NCBI RefSeq assembly: GCF_003626645.1
Contig: NZ_RBAM01000001.1
Location: 124,001-188,000 of the forward strand
DNA: 64,000 nucleotides
Direction: 5' to 3'
From: Streptomyces klenkii
GTDB lineage: Bacteria > Actinomycetota > Actinomycetes > Streptomycetales > Streptomycetaceae
The position numbers were made by a program, and so were the translations under genes. Positions 26,701 to 33,581 of the stretch are shown in pieces. Below the pieces are notes generated by a model. That model was not told the origin of the DNA. It searched no databases and saw only the letters and a program-made list of their open reading frames with translations. Position 1 is the stretch's first letter; each line of letters opens with the position of its first letter.

Positions 26701-29700
26701 TGGGCGCTGTCCGCGAAGACCACGCGCTCCCTGCGCGAGCAGGCCCGCCGGCTGCTGAACCACCTCGACCGCACCGAAGGGCTCTCCCTCCCCGGCGTCG
26801 GCCGCGCCCTCGTCACCACGCGGACCCAGCTGGAACAGCGGGCCGTGGTCGTCGGCCGCGACCGGCACGAGCTGCGGGCCGGACTCGCCGCGCTCGCCGA
26901 CGGCGCACCCGCGGACCACGTGGTCCAGGGCACCACCACCGCCTCCGGCAAGGCCGTCCTCGTCTTCCCCGGCCACGGCTCGCAGTGGACGGAGATGGCC
27001 AAGGACCTGCTGGACGCCTCCCCGGTCTTCGCCGAGCAGGCCAAGGCCTGCGCCGAAGCCTTCGCCCCCTACCTCGACTGGCCGCTGCTCGACGTCCTGC
27101 GCGCCGAGCCGGGCGCGCCGGACATCGCCGGAGTGGAGGTCGCCCAGCCCGCGCTGTTCACGGTGATGGTCTCCCTGGCCGCCCTGTGGCGCTCCTACGG
27201 CGTCACGCCCGCCGCCGTCGTCGGCCACTCGCAGGGCGAGATCGCCGCCGCGTACGTCGCGGGGGCGCTGACCCTGGACGACGCGGCCCGGATCGTGGCC
27301 CTGCGCAGCCGCGTGCTGACCAAGCTCAAGGGCAAGGGCGCGATGCTGGCGGTCTCGATGCCCGCCGACCGGGCCCGCACGAGGCTGGAGAAGTACGGGG
27401 ACCGGCTGTCGGTCGCCGCCGTCAACGGGCCCGCCGCCCTGACCGTCTCCGGCGAGCCCGGCGCGGTCGACGAACTCCTCGCGGAGCTCGAAGCCGAAGG
27501 CGTGCGCGTCCGCAAGGTCCGCGGCGCCAACGGCGCCGGGCACTCCGCCCAGGTCGAGAACCTGCGCGCCGAACTGCTGGAGCTGCTGGCCCCGGTCGCG
27601 CCGCGCGCGGCGGACGTCCCCTTCTACTCCACGGTCACCGGCACCGTGCAGGACACCGCCGCCCTGGACGCCGAGTACTGGTACCGCAACGCCCGCCGCA
27701 CGGTGGAGTTCGAGCGGACCGTACGGACGCTGCTGGAGGACGGGCACGGGGTGTTCATCGAGTGCAGCCCGCACCCGTTGCTGGCCGGCGCCGTGCAGGA
27801 GATCGCGGAGGAGGCCGGTGCCGACGCCGTGACCGGTGCCTCGCTGCGCCGGGACCAGGGCGGCATGGACCGCTTCCTGCGCTCGGTGTCCGAACTGCAC
27901 GTCAACGGCGTGCACGTCGACTGGACGGTCCCCTTCGCCGGGCACCCCGTAGAGCACGTGGACCTGCCGACGTACGCGTTCCAGCACCAGCGGTACTGGC
28001 TGGAGAGCGCCGACCAGGCGCCCGCGGGCGCCGACCCGGTCGAGGCCCGGTTCTGGGAGCTGGTGGAGAACACGGACCTGCCCGCGCTCACCGGTGAGCT
28101 CGGGGCGGACGACGCCGCCCTCATCGGCCCCGCGCTGCCCGTCCTGTCCGCGTGGCGCCGGCGCAGCCGCGAGAAGTCCACGGTGGACGCCTGGCGCTAC
28201 CGCGTCTCCTTCCGGCAGCTCACCGACCACCCGGCACCCGACCTCGACGGCCTGTGGCTCGCCGTCCTCCCCGCCGGCCTGGCGGACGAGGAATGGGCAC
28301 CCTGCGTCGTCGGCGTGCTCGGCGCCCACGGCGCCAAGGTGCGGGTCGTCGAACTCCCCGTCGACTGCGACCGGGCGGACGCCGCGAACCGGCTCGCCGA
28401 GGAGCTCGGCACCGAAGAGCCCGCCGGAGTCCTCTCGATGCTCGGCCTCGCGCCCGGCGTCCACCCGGCCCACCCGACGCTCTCCGCGAGCCTCGGCGCG
28501 ACCGTGACCCTGCTCCAGGCGCTGGGCGACCTGGACGTCCAGGCACCGCTGTGGTGCGCGACCCGCGGCGCCGTGTCCACCGGCGCGTCCGACCCGCTGC
28601 GCGACGCGGGCCAGGCACAGCTGTGGGGCCTGGGCATCGTCGCCGCACTGGAACTGCCCCGGCGCTGGGGCGGTCTGATCGACCTGCCCGAGGCGCTGGA
28701 CGAGCACGCCCTGCGCCGCCTGGCCGGAGCGCTGGCCCAGCACGACGAGGACCAGCTGGCCGTACGCGCCGACGGCGTCTTCGGCCGCCGCATGGTCCGG
28801 GCCCGGCCCGCCGACGCCGAACCCGCCACGCCGTGGCAGCCCCGCGGCACCGTCCTCGTCACCGGAGGGACCGGCGGCGTGGGCCGCCACCTCGCCCGCT
28901 GGCTGGCCGGCGCCGGAGCCCAGCACCTGGTGCTGACCAGCAGGAGCGGGCCTGACGCCCCCGGCGCGCGGGAACTGCACGCCGAGCTGACCGCACTGGG
29001 CGCCGAAGTCACCATCGCCGCCTGCGACATCGCCGACCGTGACGCCGTCGCGCGGCTCCTGGCGGGCATCGAGACCCGGCACCCGCTCACCGCGGTGCTG
29101 CACGCCGCCGGCACCGCGCGGTCGTCCGTGCTCACCCACGCCGGCCTCGACGAGTTCGCCGAGGCCGCGGCCTCCAAGGTCACCGGCGCCGTCCACCTGG
29201 ACGAGCTGCTCGACGGCCGGGAGCTGGACGCCTTCGTCCTCTTCGCCTCCGGCGCCGGCGTCTGGGGCAGCGGCGGGCAGGCCTCGTACGCCGCCGCCAA
29301 CGCCTTCCTCGACGCCCTGGCCCTGCGCCGGCGGGCCCGCGGCCTGACCGCGACGTCCCTCGCCTGGGGCGGCTGGGCCGGCGGCGGCATGGTCGACGAC
29401 GCGGTCCAGGAGCGCGGCGAGAAGCGGGGCCTCGGCTTCATGGCCCCCGAACTCGCCATCTCCGCCCTGCACCAGGCCGTCGAGCACGACGAGTCGGCCC
29501 TGACCGTCGCCCCGATCGACTGGGAGAAGTTCCTGCCCGCCTTCACCGTGGGACGGCCCAGCCCGCTGCTGGCCGACCTGCCGGACGTCCAGCGGCTCCT
29601 GGAGGCCGAACAGGCCGCCGACGAGGAGACCGGCGCCGAAGCGGGCCTGGCGGCCGAACTCGCCGGGCTCGCCCCGGCCGAGCAGGAGGAGCGGCTGCTG

Positions 29701-30816
29701 GAGCACATCCGCTCCCAGAGCGCCGTGGTCCTCGGCCACGCCTCGGCCGGGGACGTCCAGCCCACCGCGCAGTTCCTGGAGCTGGGCTTCGACTCGCTCA
29801 CCGCGATCGACCTGCGCCGGCGCCTGTCGGCCGCGACCGGCCTCAAGCTGCCCGCCGGACTCGCCTTCGACCACCCCACGCCCGCCAAGCTCGCCAAGCA
29901 CCTGCTGGCACAGCTCGGCAGCGCCGGCCGCGGCGCCGAGCAGGAGCGGCCCGCCGACATGCTGGTGCAGCTCTACCAGCACGCCGGCGAGAACGGGAAG
30001 GCCGCCGAGGCCATGGGGATGCTGATGGAGGCGGCCCGCTTCCGGCCCTCCTTCGAGCGGCCGGAGGAACTGGCCCAGCGGCCCGAACCGGTCCGGTTCT
30101 CGCAAGGCGACCTGCCCTTCGCCCTGATGTGCTTCTCGCCGTACGTCGTACCGGCCGGGGCGCACCAGTACGCGCGCTTCGCCGCGCCCTTCCGCGACCG
30201 GGTGGACATGTGGGCGCTGACCCACCCCGGCTACGAACAGGGCGAACCCGTCCCGTCCGACGTGGAGGCCGTCCTCGGCCTGCACGCGCAGACCGTACGG
30301 GAGTGCGCCGGCGGCAAGCCCGTCGTCCTGCTCGGCTACTCCTCGGGCGGCTGGATCGCCCACGGCGTGGCGGCCCGCCTGGAGGCCATGGGCGAGAAGC
30401 CCGCGGCCGTGATCATGGTCGACAGCTTCAGCCGTGAGATCCCCTTCGACCACCAGGTGCTCAACGCCATGGCCCAAGCGCAGTCGCAGCGCCTGGACTT
30501 CATGAAGTCCGGCGGCGAACAGCTCACCGCGATGGGCCGCTACATGCACCTGTTCGACAACTGGGCCGCGCCGGAGATCGCCGCGCCGACCCTGCTCGTC
30601 CGCGCGAGCGAGCCCATGCTGGCCGGCGCCGCGGACGGCGACGGGCGCGCGGCACCGCCCGAGCACGTGGACACGACCGTAGAAGTGGCCGGAAACCACT
30701 ACTCGATGATGGAGGACCACGCAGGCACCACCGCGGCGGCGGTGGAGACCTGGCTGGCCGACGTCGTCACACGTCCCTCCGGCCCCGCCGTCCCTCCGGA
30801 CGCAACGACCGCATGA
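20743..30816 (+). CDS. Two-module type I polyketide synthase with terminal thioesterase (KS-AT-KR-ACP x2, TE)
   Basis: This final PKS subunit adds two units and releases the macrolactone. Module one: KS from about 38 (Cys210), AT Ser645 with HAFH at 742 (malonyl), A-type KR (loop 1166, Trp1296, Tyr1304), ACP Ser1472. Module two: KS from 1531 (Cys1703), AT Ser2163 in GHSQGE, KR loop 2707, Trp2841, Tyr2849, ACP Ser3018. The second AT has GAGH (2264-2267) where malonyl ATs have HAFH and methylmalonyl ATs YASH, pointing to a larger alkylmalonyl unit. The C-terminal type I TE has GYSSGG (Ser3200), Asp3227 in MVDS and His3319. No DH or ER is present. An in-frame ATG at 20752 (MSSNEDRL) matches the N-terminus of the preceding subunit better than ATG 20743 does. 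GAGGA at 20735-20739 is 3 and 12 bases from these two starts, so the start is uncertain by three codons. It resembles the last filipin PKS subunit. Confidence 0.94.
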   Translation: MGRMSSNEDRLLEYLKRVTGDLRQVRERLREVEEKDQEPIAIVGMACRYPGGVRSPEDLWQLVASGGDAVGEFPADRGWDVDDVYDPDPDAQGKTYARHGGFLYEAGEFDPGFFGISPREAVAMDPQQRLLLETTWETFERAGIDADAVRGSRTGVFVGSGYQDYVNLLVGVAGESDGHLGTGNSASVMSGRIAYTFGLEGPAVTVDTACSSSLVALHWAIQALRAGECSMALAGGVQVMTTPTAFVEFSRQRGLAPDGRCKPFAAGADGTGWAEGVGMLLVERLSDARRNGHQVLAVVRGSAVNQDGASNGLTAPNGPAQQRVIRQALASAGLSPAQVDAVEAHGTGTTLGDPIEAQALLATYGRERPEGRPLWLGSLKSNIGHSQAAAGVGGIIKMVMAMRHGVLPQTLHVDEPTPHVDWSAGDVRLLTEAINWPESDHPRRAAVSSFGVSGTNAHTIIEQAPATDEEPAGAPAAGPLAWVLSAKSDAALHAQAARLLPFVRDEARPADIGLSLATTRAALRHRAAVVGETHEELLLGLEDLAAGTPSSRVLLGRPAGGKTGFLFSGQGSQRLGMGRELYEAYPVFAEAYDEVCARLDAPVDVDAETLHQTGCTQPALFAVEVALFRLLESWGIRPDFVVGHSVGEIAAAHVAGALSLDDAAKLVSARAALMQALPAGGAMVAVQATEEEVLPHLTDGVSIAAVNGPSSVVISGDETAALAIAEAFKEQGRKTSRLKVSHAFHSPLMDPMLEDFAQVVRGLSFQEPQLPVVSNVTGELVEAYTAEYWARHVREAVRFADGVRTLSDLGVTTFVEIGPGGVLSGMAQGCVDGALTVPLLRADRPERQALVTALAQLHTHGVPVDWSVFFSGARTTDLPTYAFQHERYWVETPEHTAAGAAADPVDAEFWETVEREDLQALAETLDIGADDTFSDVLPRLSSWRRQRKEQSAVDDRRYRETWKRLGELAPAGPGGTWLLAVPEKENEQIAAVRAALTARGCELTTLVVGAASDRAGLAGELAGLGPVDGVLSLLLTGDPVLPTLLLAQALGDAGIEAPLWCLTSGAVAVSGSDTVRNARHTQVWGLGRTAALELPRRWGGLIDLPETLDDRTAARLAEVLGQARTGRWEEDQLAVRASGVHARRLAHAPARPAGRHWRPRGTVLITGGTGALGGHVARWLAGNGAGHLVLAGRRGEAAPGAAALRAELEALGARVTLAACDVADRDAVAALLAEHTFTAVVHTAGVADAGMLDDTTPAAFAAALAAKAGGAAHLDELLGDQELDAFVLFSSISGVWGSGGQAAYAAGNAFLDGLARQRRDRGLTATAVSWGPWAGGGMVEDGDDEERLRRRGLRAMAPASAITALQRALDRDETLLTVADVDWSRFIVPFTLGRPSPLLGDLPEVRATLAEEAPEAGRGSGELAGSLTGLSRDDRERLLTDLVRTHAAAVLGHRGASAIEADRPFRDLGFDSLTAVELRNRLNDATALALPTTLVFDHPTAADLAAHLLAELTGGEDPQATAAAAATVLDEPIAIVGMACRYPGGVRSPEDLWELVVSGRDAISRFPGNRGWDVEALYHPDPDHPGTTYTTHGGFLHDADEFDPAVFGISPREAVAMDPQQRLLLETTWETFERAGIAPHSVRATGTGVFIGSGYQDYAARLLKVPDGVEGYLSTGNSASVIAGRLSYAFGLQGPSVTVDTACSSSLTALHLAVQALRNGECSMALAGGVMVMAGPSAFTMSSRQRALSADGRCKAFSSTADGTGFAEGVGLVLVERLSDARRNGHEVLAVVRGSAVNQDGASNGLTAPSGKAQQQVIRQALANARLAPGEVDAVEAHGTGTRLGDPIEAQALLATYGKERPGDRPLWLGSLKSNIGHAQAAAGVGGVIKMVMAMRHGVLPQTLHVEEPTPDVDWNSGAVRLLTEQTAWPEQGRPRRAAVSSFGMSGTNVHTIIEQAPETAPAAEDEQTPAVPDAATTARSADVVPWALSAKTTRSLREQARRLLNHLDRTEGLSLPGVGRALVTTRTQLEQRAVVVGRDRHELRAGLAALADGAPADHVVQGTTTASGKAVLVFPGHGSQWTEMAKDLLDASPVFAEQAKACAEAFAPYLDWPLLDVLRAEPGAPDIAGVEVAQPALFTVMVSLAALWRSYGVTPAAVVGHSQGEIAAAYVAGALTLDDAARIVALRSRVLTKLKGKGAMLAVSMPADRARTRLEKYGDRLSVAAVNGPAALTVSGEPGAVDELLAELEAEGVRVRKVRGANGAGHSAQVENLRAELLELLAPVAPRAADVPFYSTVTGTVQDTAALDAEYWYRNARRTVEFERTVRTLLEDGHGVFIECSPHPLLAGAVQEIAEEAGADAVTGASLRRDQGGMDRFLRSVSELHVNGVHVDWTVPFAGHPVEHVDLPTYAFQHQRYWLESADQAPAGADPVEARFWELVENTDLPALTGELGADDAALIGPALPVLSAWRRRSREKSTVDAWRYRVSFRQLTDHPAPDLDGLWLAVLPAGLADEEWAPCVVGVLGAHGAKVRVVELPVDCDRADAANRLAEELGTEEPAGVLSMLGLAPGVHPAHPTLSASLGATVTLLQALGDLDVQAPLWCATRGAVSTGASDPLRDAGQAQLWGLGIVAALELPRRWGGLIDLPEALDEHALRRLAGALAQHDEDQLAVRADGVFGRRMVRARPADAEPATPWQPRGTVLVTGGTGGVGRHLARWLAGAGAQHLVLTSRSGPDAPGARELHAELTALGAEVTIAACDIADRDAVARLLAGIETRHPLTAVLHAAGTARSSVLTHAGLDEFAEAAASKVTGAVHLDELLDGRELDAFVLFASGAGVWGSGGQASYAAANAFLDALALRRRARGLTATSLAWGGWAGGGMVDDAVQERGEKRGLGFMAPELAISALHQAVEHDESALTVAPIDWEKFLPAFTVGRPSPLLADLPDVQRLLEAEQAADEETGAEAGLAAELAGLAPAEQEERLLEHIRSQSAVVLGHASAGDVQPTAQFLELGFDSLTAIDLRRRLSAATGLKLPAGLAFDHPTPAKLAKHLLAQLGSAGRGAEQERPADMLVQLYQHAGENGKAAEAMGMLMEAARFRPSFERPEELAQRPEPVRFSQGDLPFALMCFSPYVVPAGAHQYARFAAPFRDRVDMWALTHPGYEQGEPVPSDVEAVLGLHAQTVRECAGGKPVVLLGYSSGGWIAHGVAARLEAMGEKPAAVIMVDSFSREIPFDHQVLNAMAQAQSQRLDFMKSGGEQLTAMGRYMHLFDNWAAPEIAAPTLLVRASEPMLAGAADGDGRAAPPEHVDTTVEVAGNHYSMMEDHAGTTAAAVETWLADVVTRPSGPAVPPDATTA

Positions 30817-30873
30817 CAGGCCCCGGCCCCTGCGAGGCGGCCGGACGAGACAGAGCAAATGTGGGAGAGAGAC

Positions 30874-32130
30874 ATGACGAAGTCCCTGTATGAGATCGGC
30901 GAGACCCCGCCGCTCGGCGAGGTCCCCCGGCAGATGTACGCCTCGGTGATCCGGCAGGACCGCTTCGGCGAGCCGAAGCAGGCGTTCCGCACCGAGGTCG
31001 TCGACACCCCCGCGCTCGGCCGGGGCCAGGTGCTGGTCTACGTGATGGCCGCGGGCATCAACTACAACAACGTGTGGGCCTCGCTGGGCACGCCCGTCGA
31101 CGTCATCGGCATGCGGCAGCGGCAGGGTCAGCCGGAGGACTTCCACATCGGCGGCTCGGAGGGCTCGGGCGTGGTGTGGGCGGTCGGCGAAGGCGTCCGC
31201 AACGTCAAGGTGGGCGACCACGTGCTGCTCACCAGCGGCCAGTGGGACGAGGCCGCCGAGGACATCCGGATGGGCACCCACTCCATGGTCTCCGACAGCT
31301 TCCAGGCCTGGGGCTACGAGACCAACTACGGCTCGTTCGCGCAGTTCTGCCGCGTCGAGGAGTACCAGTGCCACCCCAAGCCCGCCGACCTGTCGTGGGA
31401 GAAGGCCGCGGCCTTCCTGCTCACCGGGCCCACCGCCTACCGGCAGCTGTTCGGCTGGCCGGGCAACGACGTCCGCCCCGGCGACCCCGTCCTGATCTGG
31501 GGCGGCGCGGGCGGCCTCGGCTCGATGGCCATCCAGCTCGTCAAGATGGCCGGCGGCGTGCCGATCGCGGTGGTCTCCGACCAGGACCGCGCCGACTACT
31601 GCCGGAGCCTCGGGGCCGCGGGCACCATCAACCGCCGCGACTTCGACCACTGGGGCCGCCTGCCCGACACCGGCGACGCCGAGGCCTCGGCGCGGTTCCT
31701 GCGCGGCGCGCGCGGGGTCGGCAAGAAGATCTGGGAGATCCTCGGCGAGCGCAAGTCCCCGCGGATCGTGCTGGAGCACAGCGGCCAGGACACCCTGCCG
31801 ACGTCGATGTACCTGTGCGACAACGGCGGCATGGTGGTGATCTGCGGCGGCACCTCCGGCTACAACGGCGACGTCGACCTGCGGCACCTGTGGATGCGCT
31901 CCAAGCGACTCCAGGGCTCGCACTACGCCAACGGCCGCGAGTGCCGCGAGGTCATCAACCTCGTCGGCGCCGGCCTGCTCGACCCCTGCCTGTCCGCCTG
32001 CGAGGGCTTCGAGGAGATCGGGCACATGCACCAGCTGATGCACGACAACGTGCACCCCTCCGGGAACATGGCCGTCCTCGTGAACGCGCAGCGGCGCGAC
32101 GAGACGACGCTCGCCCTCCCCACCGCCTGA
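30874..32130 (+). CDS. Crotonyl-CoA carboxylase/reductase (alkylmalonyl-CoA supply), PteB/FilB-like
   Basis: A 418-residue medium-chain dehydrogenase/reductase of the CCR family. It is expected to reductively carboxylate a 2-enoyl-CoA with NADPH and CO2 to an alkylmalonyl-CoA. A GYET motif follows SFQAW and an NADPH-binding GGAGGLG loop lies in the middle. Asn in INYNNVW, Tyr-Glu in WGYET and His in GSHYANGRE match the CO2-pocket Asn, Phe-Glu and His described for CCRs (with Phe to Tyr), by recalled family alignment. ATG 30874 is preferred over ATG 30859 because GGGAGAGA lies at 30863-30870, a normal distance upstream. In filipin clusters this gene directly follows the last PKS and makes hexylmalonyl-CoA from 2-octenoyl-CoA. 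Here it lies 57 bp after the PKS whose last AT has a non-malonyl signature, so the same role is inferred. Chain length cannot be read from sequence alone. Confidence 0.92.
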   Translation: MTKSLYEIGETPPLGEVPRQMYASVIRQDRFGEPKQAFRTEVVDTPALGRGQVLVYVMAAGINYNNVWASLGTPVDVIGMRQRQGQPEDFHIGGSEGSGVVWAVGEGVRNVKVGDHVLLTSGQWDEAAEDIRMGTHSMVSDSFQAWGYETNYGSFAQFCRVEEYQCHPKPADLSWEKAAAFLLTGPTAYRQLFGWPGNDVRPGDPVLIWGGAGGLGSMAIQLVKMAGGVPIAVVSDQDRADYCRSLGAAGTINRRDFDHWGRLPDTGDAEASARFLRGARGVGKKIWEILGERKSPRIVLEHSGQDTLPTSMYLCDNGGMVVICGGTSGYNGDVDLRHLWMRSKRLQGSHYANGRECREVINLVGAGLLDPCLSACEGFEEIGHMHQLMHDNVHPSGNMAVLVNAQRRDETTLALPTA

Positions 32131-32205
32131 CCGTTCCCCTCGCCTGACCCGCCCGCCGCAGGCGCACTCCCTCCCCCTCCGATTCAGTTAAGCGCAAGGA
32201 GAGCC

Positions 32206-33408
32206 ATGTCCGAGACCACCGCCGCCGGCGCGCCCGCCGTCCCCAAGGCCCGCAGCTGCCCGTTCCTCCCGCCGGACGGCCTCGCCGGCATCCGGGAGGA
32301 GGCCCCGGTCACCCGGGCCACCTTCACCAGCGGCCAGGAAGCGTGGCTGGTGACCGGCTACGAGCAGGTGCGCGCCGTGCTGCGCGACCCGTCGTTCAGC
32401 GTCAACGTGCCCCACGCGCTGCACACCCAGGACGGCCTCGTCACCCAGAAGCCCGGCCGCGGCAGCCTGCTGTGGCAGGACGCCCCCGAGCACACCGACG
32501 ACCGCAGGCTGCTCGCCAAGGAGTTCACCGTCCGGCGCATGCAGGCGCTCCGGCCGAACATCCAGCGCATCGTCGACGAGCACCTCGACGCCATCGAGGC
32601 CCAGGGCGGCCCGGTCGACTTCGTGAAGGCCTTCGCCAACCCGGTGCCGTCCATGGTGATCTCCGACCTCTTCGGCGTCCCCGTCGAGCGGCGCGAGGAG
32701 TTCCAGGACATCGCCGAGGCCATGATGCGCGTCGACCAGGACGTCGCCGCCACCGAGGCCGCCGGCATGCGCCTGGGCGGGCTGCTCTACCAGCTCGTCC
32801 AGGAGCGCAAGGCCAACCCCGGCGACGACCTGATCTCGGCGCTGATCACCACCGAGGACCCCGGCGGGGTCATCGACGACATGTTCCTCATGAACGCGGC
32901 CGGCACCCTGCTGATCGCGGCCCACGACACCACCGCCTGCATGATCGGCCTCGGCACGGCGCTGCTGCTCGACCGGCCCGACCAGCTGGCCCTGCTCCGC
33001 GAGGACCCCTCGCTCGTCGGCAACGCCGTCGAGGAGCTGCTGCGCTACCTCACCATCGGCCAGTTCGGCAGCGAGCGCGTCGCCACGCAGGACGTGGAGT
33101 TCAGCGGCGTGCGCATCGCCAAGGGCGAGCAGGTCGTCACGCACGTCCTGGCGGCCGACTTCGACCCCGCCTTCGTGGAGGACCCGGAGCGCTTCGACAT
33201 CACCCGCCGCCCCGCACCGCACCTGGCCTTCGGCTTCGGCGCGCACCAGTGCATAGGTCAGCAGCTCGCCCGGATCGAGCTCCAGATCGTCTTCGGGACC
33301 CTCTTCAAGCGCTTCCCGACCCTGCGCCTGGCCAAGCCGGTGGAGGAGCTCCGGTTCCGGGACGACATGGTCTTCTACGGAGTGCACGAGCTGCCCGTCA
33401 CCTGGTAG
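32206..33408 (+). CDS. Cytochrome P450 (CYP105-like), polyene hydroxylase
   Basis: A 400-residue soluble bacterial P450. The I-helix reads AAHDTT instead of the usual AGHETT, so the acid-alcohol pair is Asp-Thr. The EXXR motif is in EELLRY, and the heme loop FGFGAHQCIG gives thiolate Cys349. AAGGAGAG just upstream of ATG 32206 is the ribosome site. It lies 75 bp after the CCR, like pteC/filC in filipin clusters. Filipin has two CYP105 enzymes, one for the macrolactone C26 position and one for C1' of the alkyl side chain. By position this would be the macrolactone (C26-type) enzyme, but the sequence does not settle which site it oxidises. A strong intrinsic terminator follows, so the PKS-CCR-P450 transcript probably ends here. 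Confidence 0.9.
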   Translation: MSETTAAGAPAVPKARSCPFLPPDGLAGIREEAPVTRATFTSGQEAWLVTGYEQVRAVLRDPSFSVNVPHALHTQDGLVTQKPGRGSLLWQDAPEHTDDRRLLAKEFTVRRMQALRPNIQRIVDEHLDAIEAQGGPVDFVKAFANPVPSMVISDLFGVPVERREEFQDIAEAMMRVDQDVAATEAAGMRLGGLLYQLVQERKANPGDDLISALITTEDPGGVIDDMFLMNAAGTLLIAAHDTTACMIGLGTALLLDRPDQLALLREDPSLVGNAVEELLRYLTIGQFGSERVATQDVEFSGVRIAKGEQVVTHVLAADFDPAFVEDPERFDITRRPAPHLAFGFGAHQCIGQQLARIELQIVFGTLFKRFPTLRLAKPVEELRFRDDMVFYGVHELPVTW

Positions 33409-33436
33409 CCGCCGGCCACGGTGAAACCCCCCCACA

Positions 33437-33480
33437 GATGAGCAGCGCCCGCGTCCGCGGGTGCTGCTCATCGCATTTTT
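33437..33480 (+). terminator. Strong intrinsic terminator after the PKS-CCR-P450 operon
   Basis: GATGAGCAGC (33437-33446) pairs perfectly with GCTGCTCATC (33463-33472). Between them CCCGCG pairs with CGCGGG, so nearly the whole element can form one long hairpin. It is followed by CGCATTTTT, a T-run unusual in such GC-rich DNA. It lies 29 bp after the P450 stop codon. Confidence 0.9.
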
Positions 33481-33542
33481 GCTGCTTATAGCATTCTGGT
33501 GCGCCGGTTTGTGCTGGAGGCCACTGAGTCCTAAGTGAACAA

Positions 33543-33581
33543 CTAGGGGTTGCCCTACAACAGGACCCATAGCCTCCGGAC
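33543..33581 (+). promoter_or_regulatory. PAS-LuxR (PimM-type) operator overlapping a probable leaderless promoter
   Basis: CTAGGGGTTGCCCTAC at 33543-33558 matches 13 of 16 positions of the known PimM operator consensus CTVGGGAWWTCCCBAG (literature consensus recalled). A -10-like TAGCCT lies at 33570-33575, so transcription would begin at or next to 33582, the A of the phosphatase ATG. No Shine-Dalgarno sequence is visible before that ATG, which fits a leaderless mRNA. The operator centre would be near -31, over the -35 position, where no good -35 hexamer exists. That is the usual layout for PAS-LuxR-activated polyene promoters. Confidence 0.6.
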
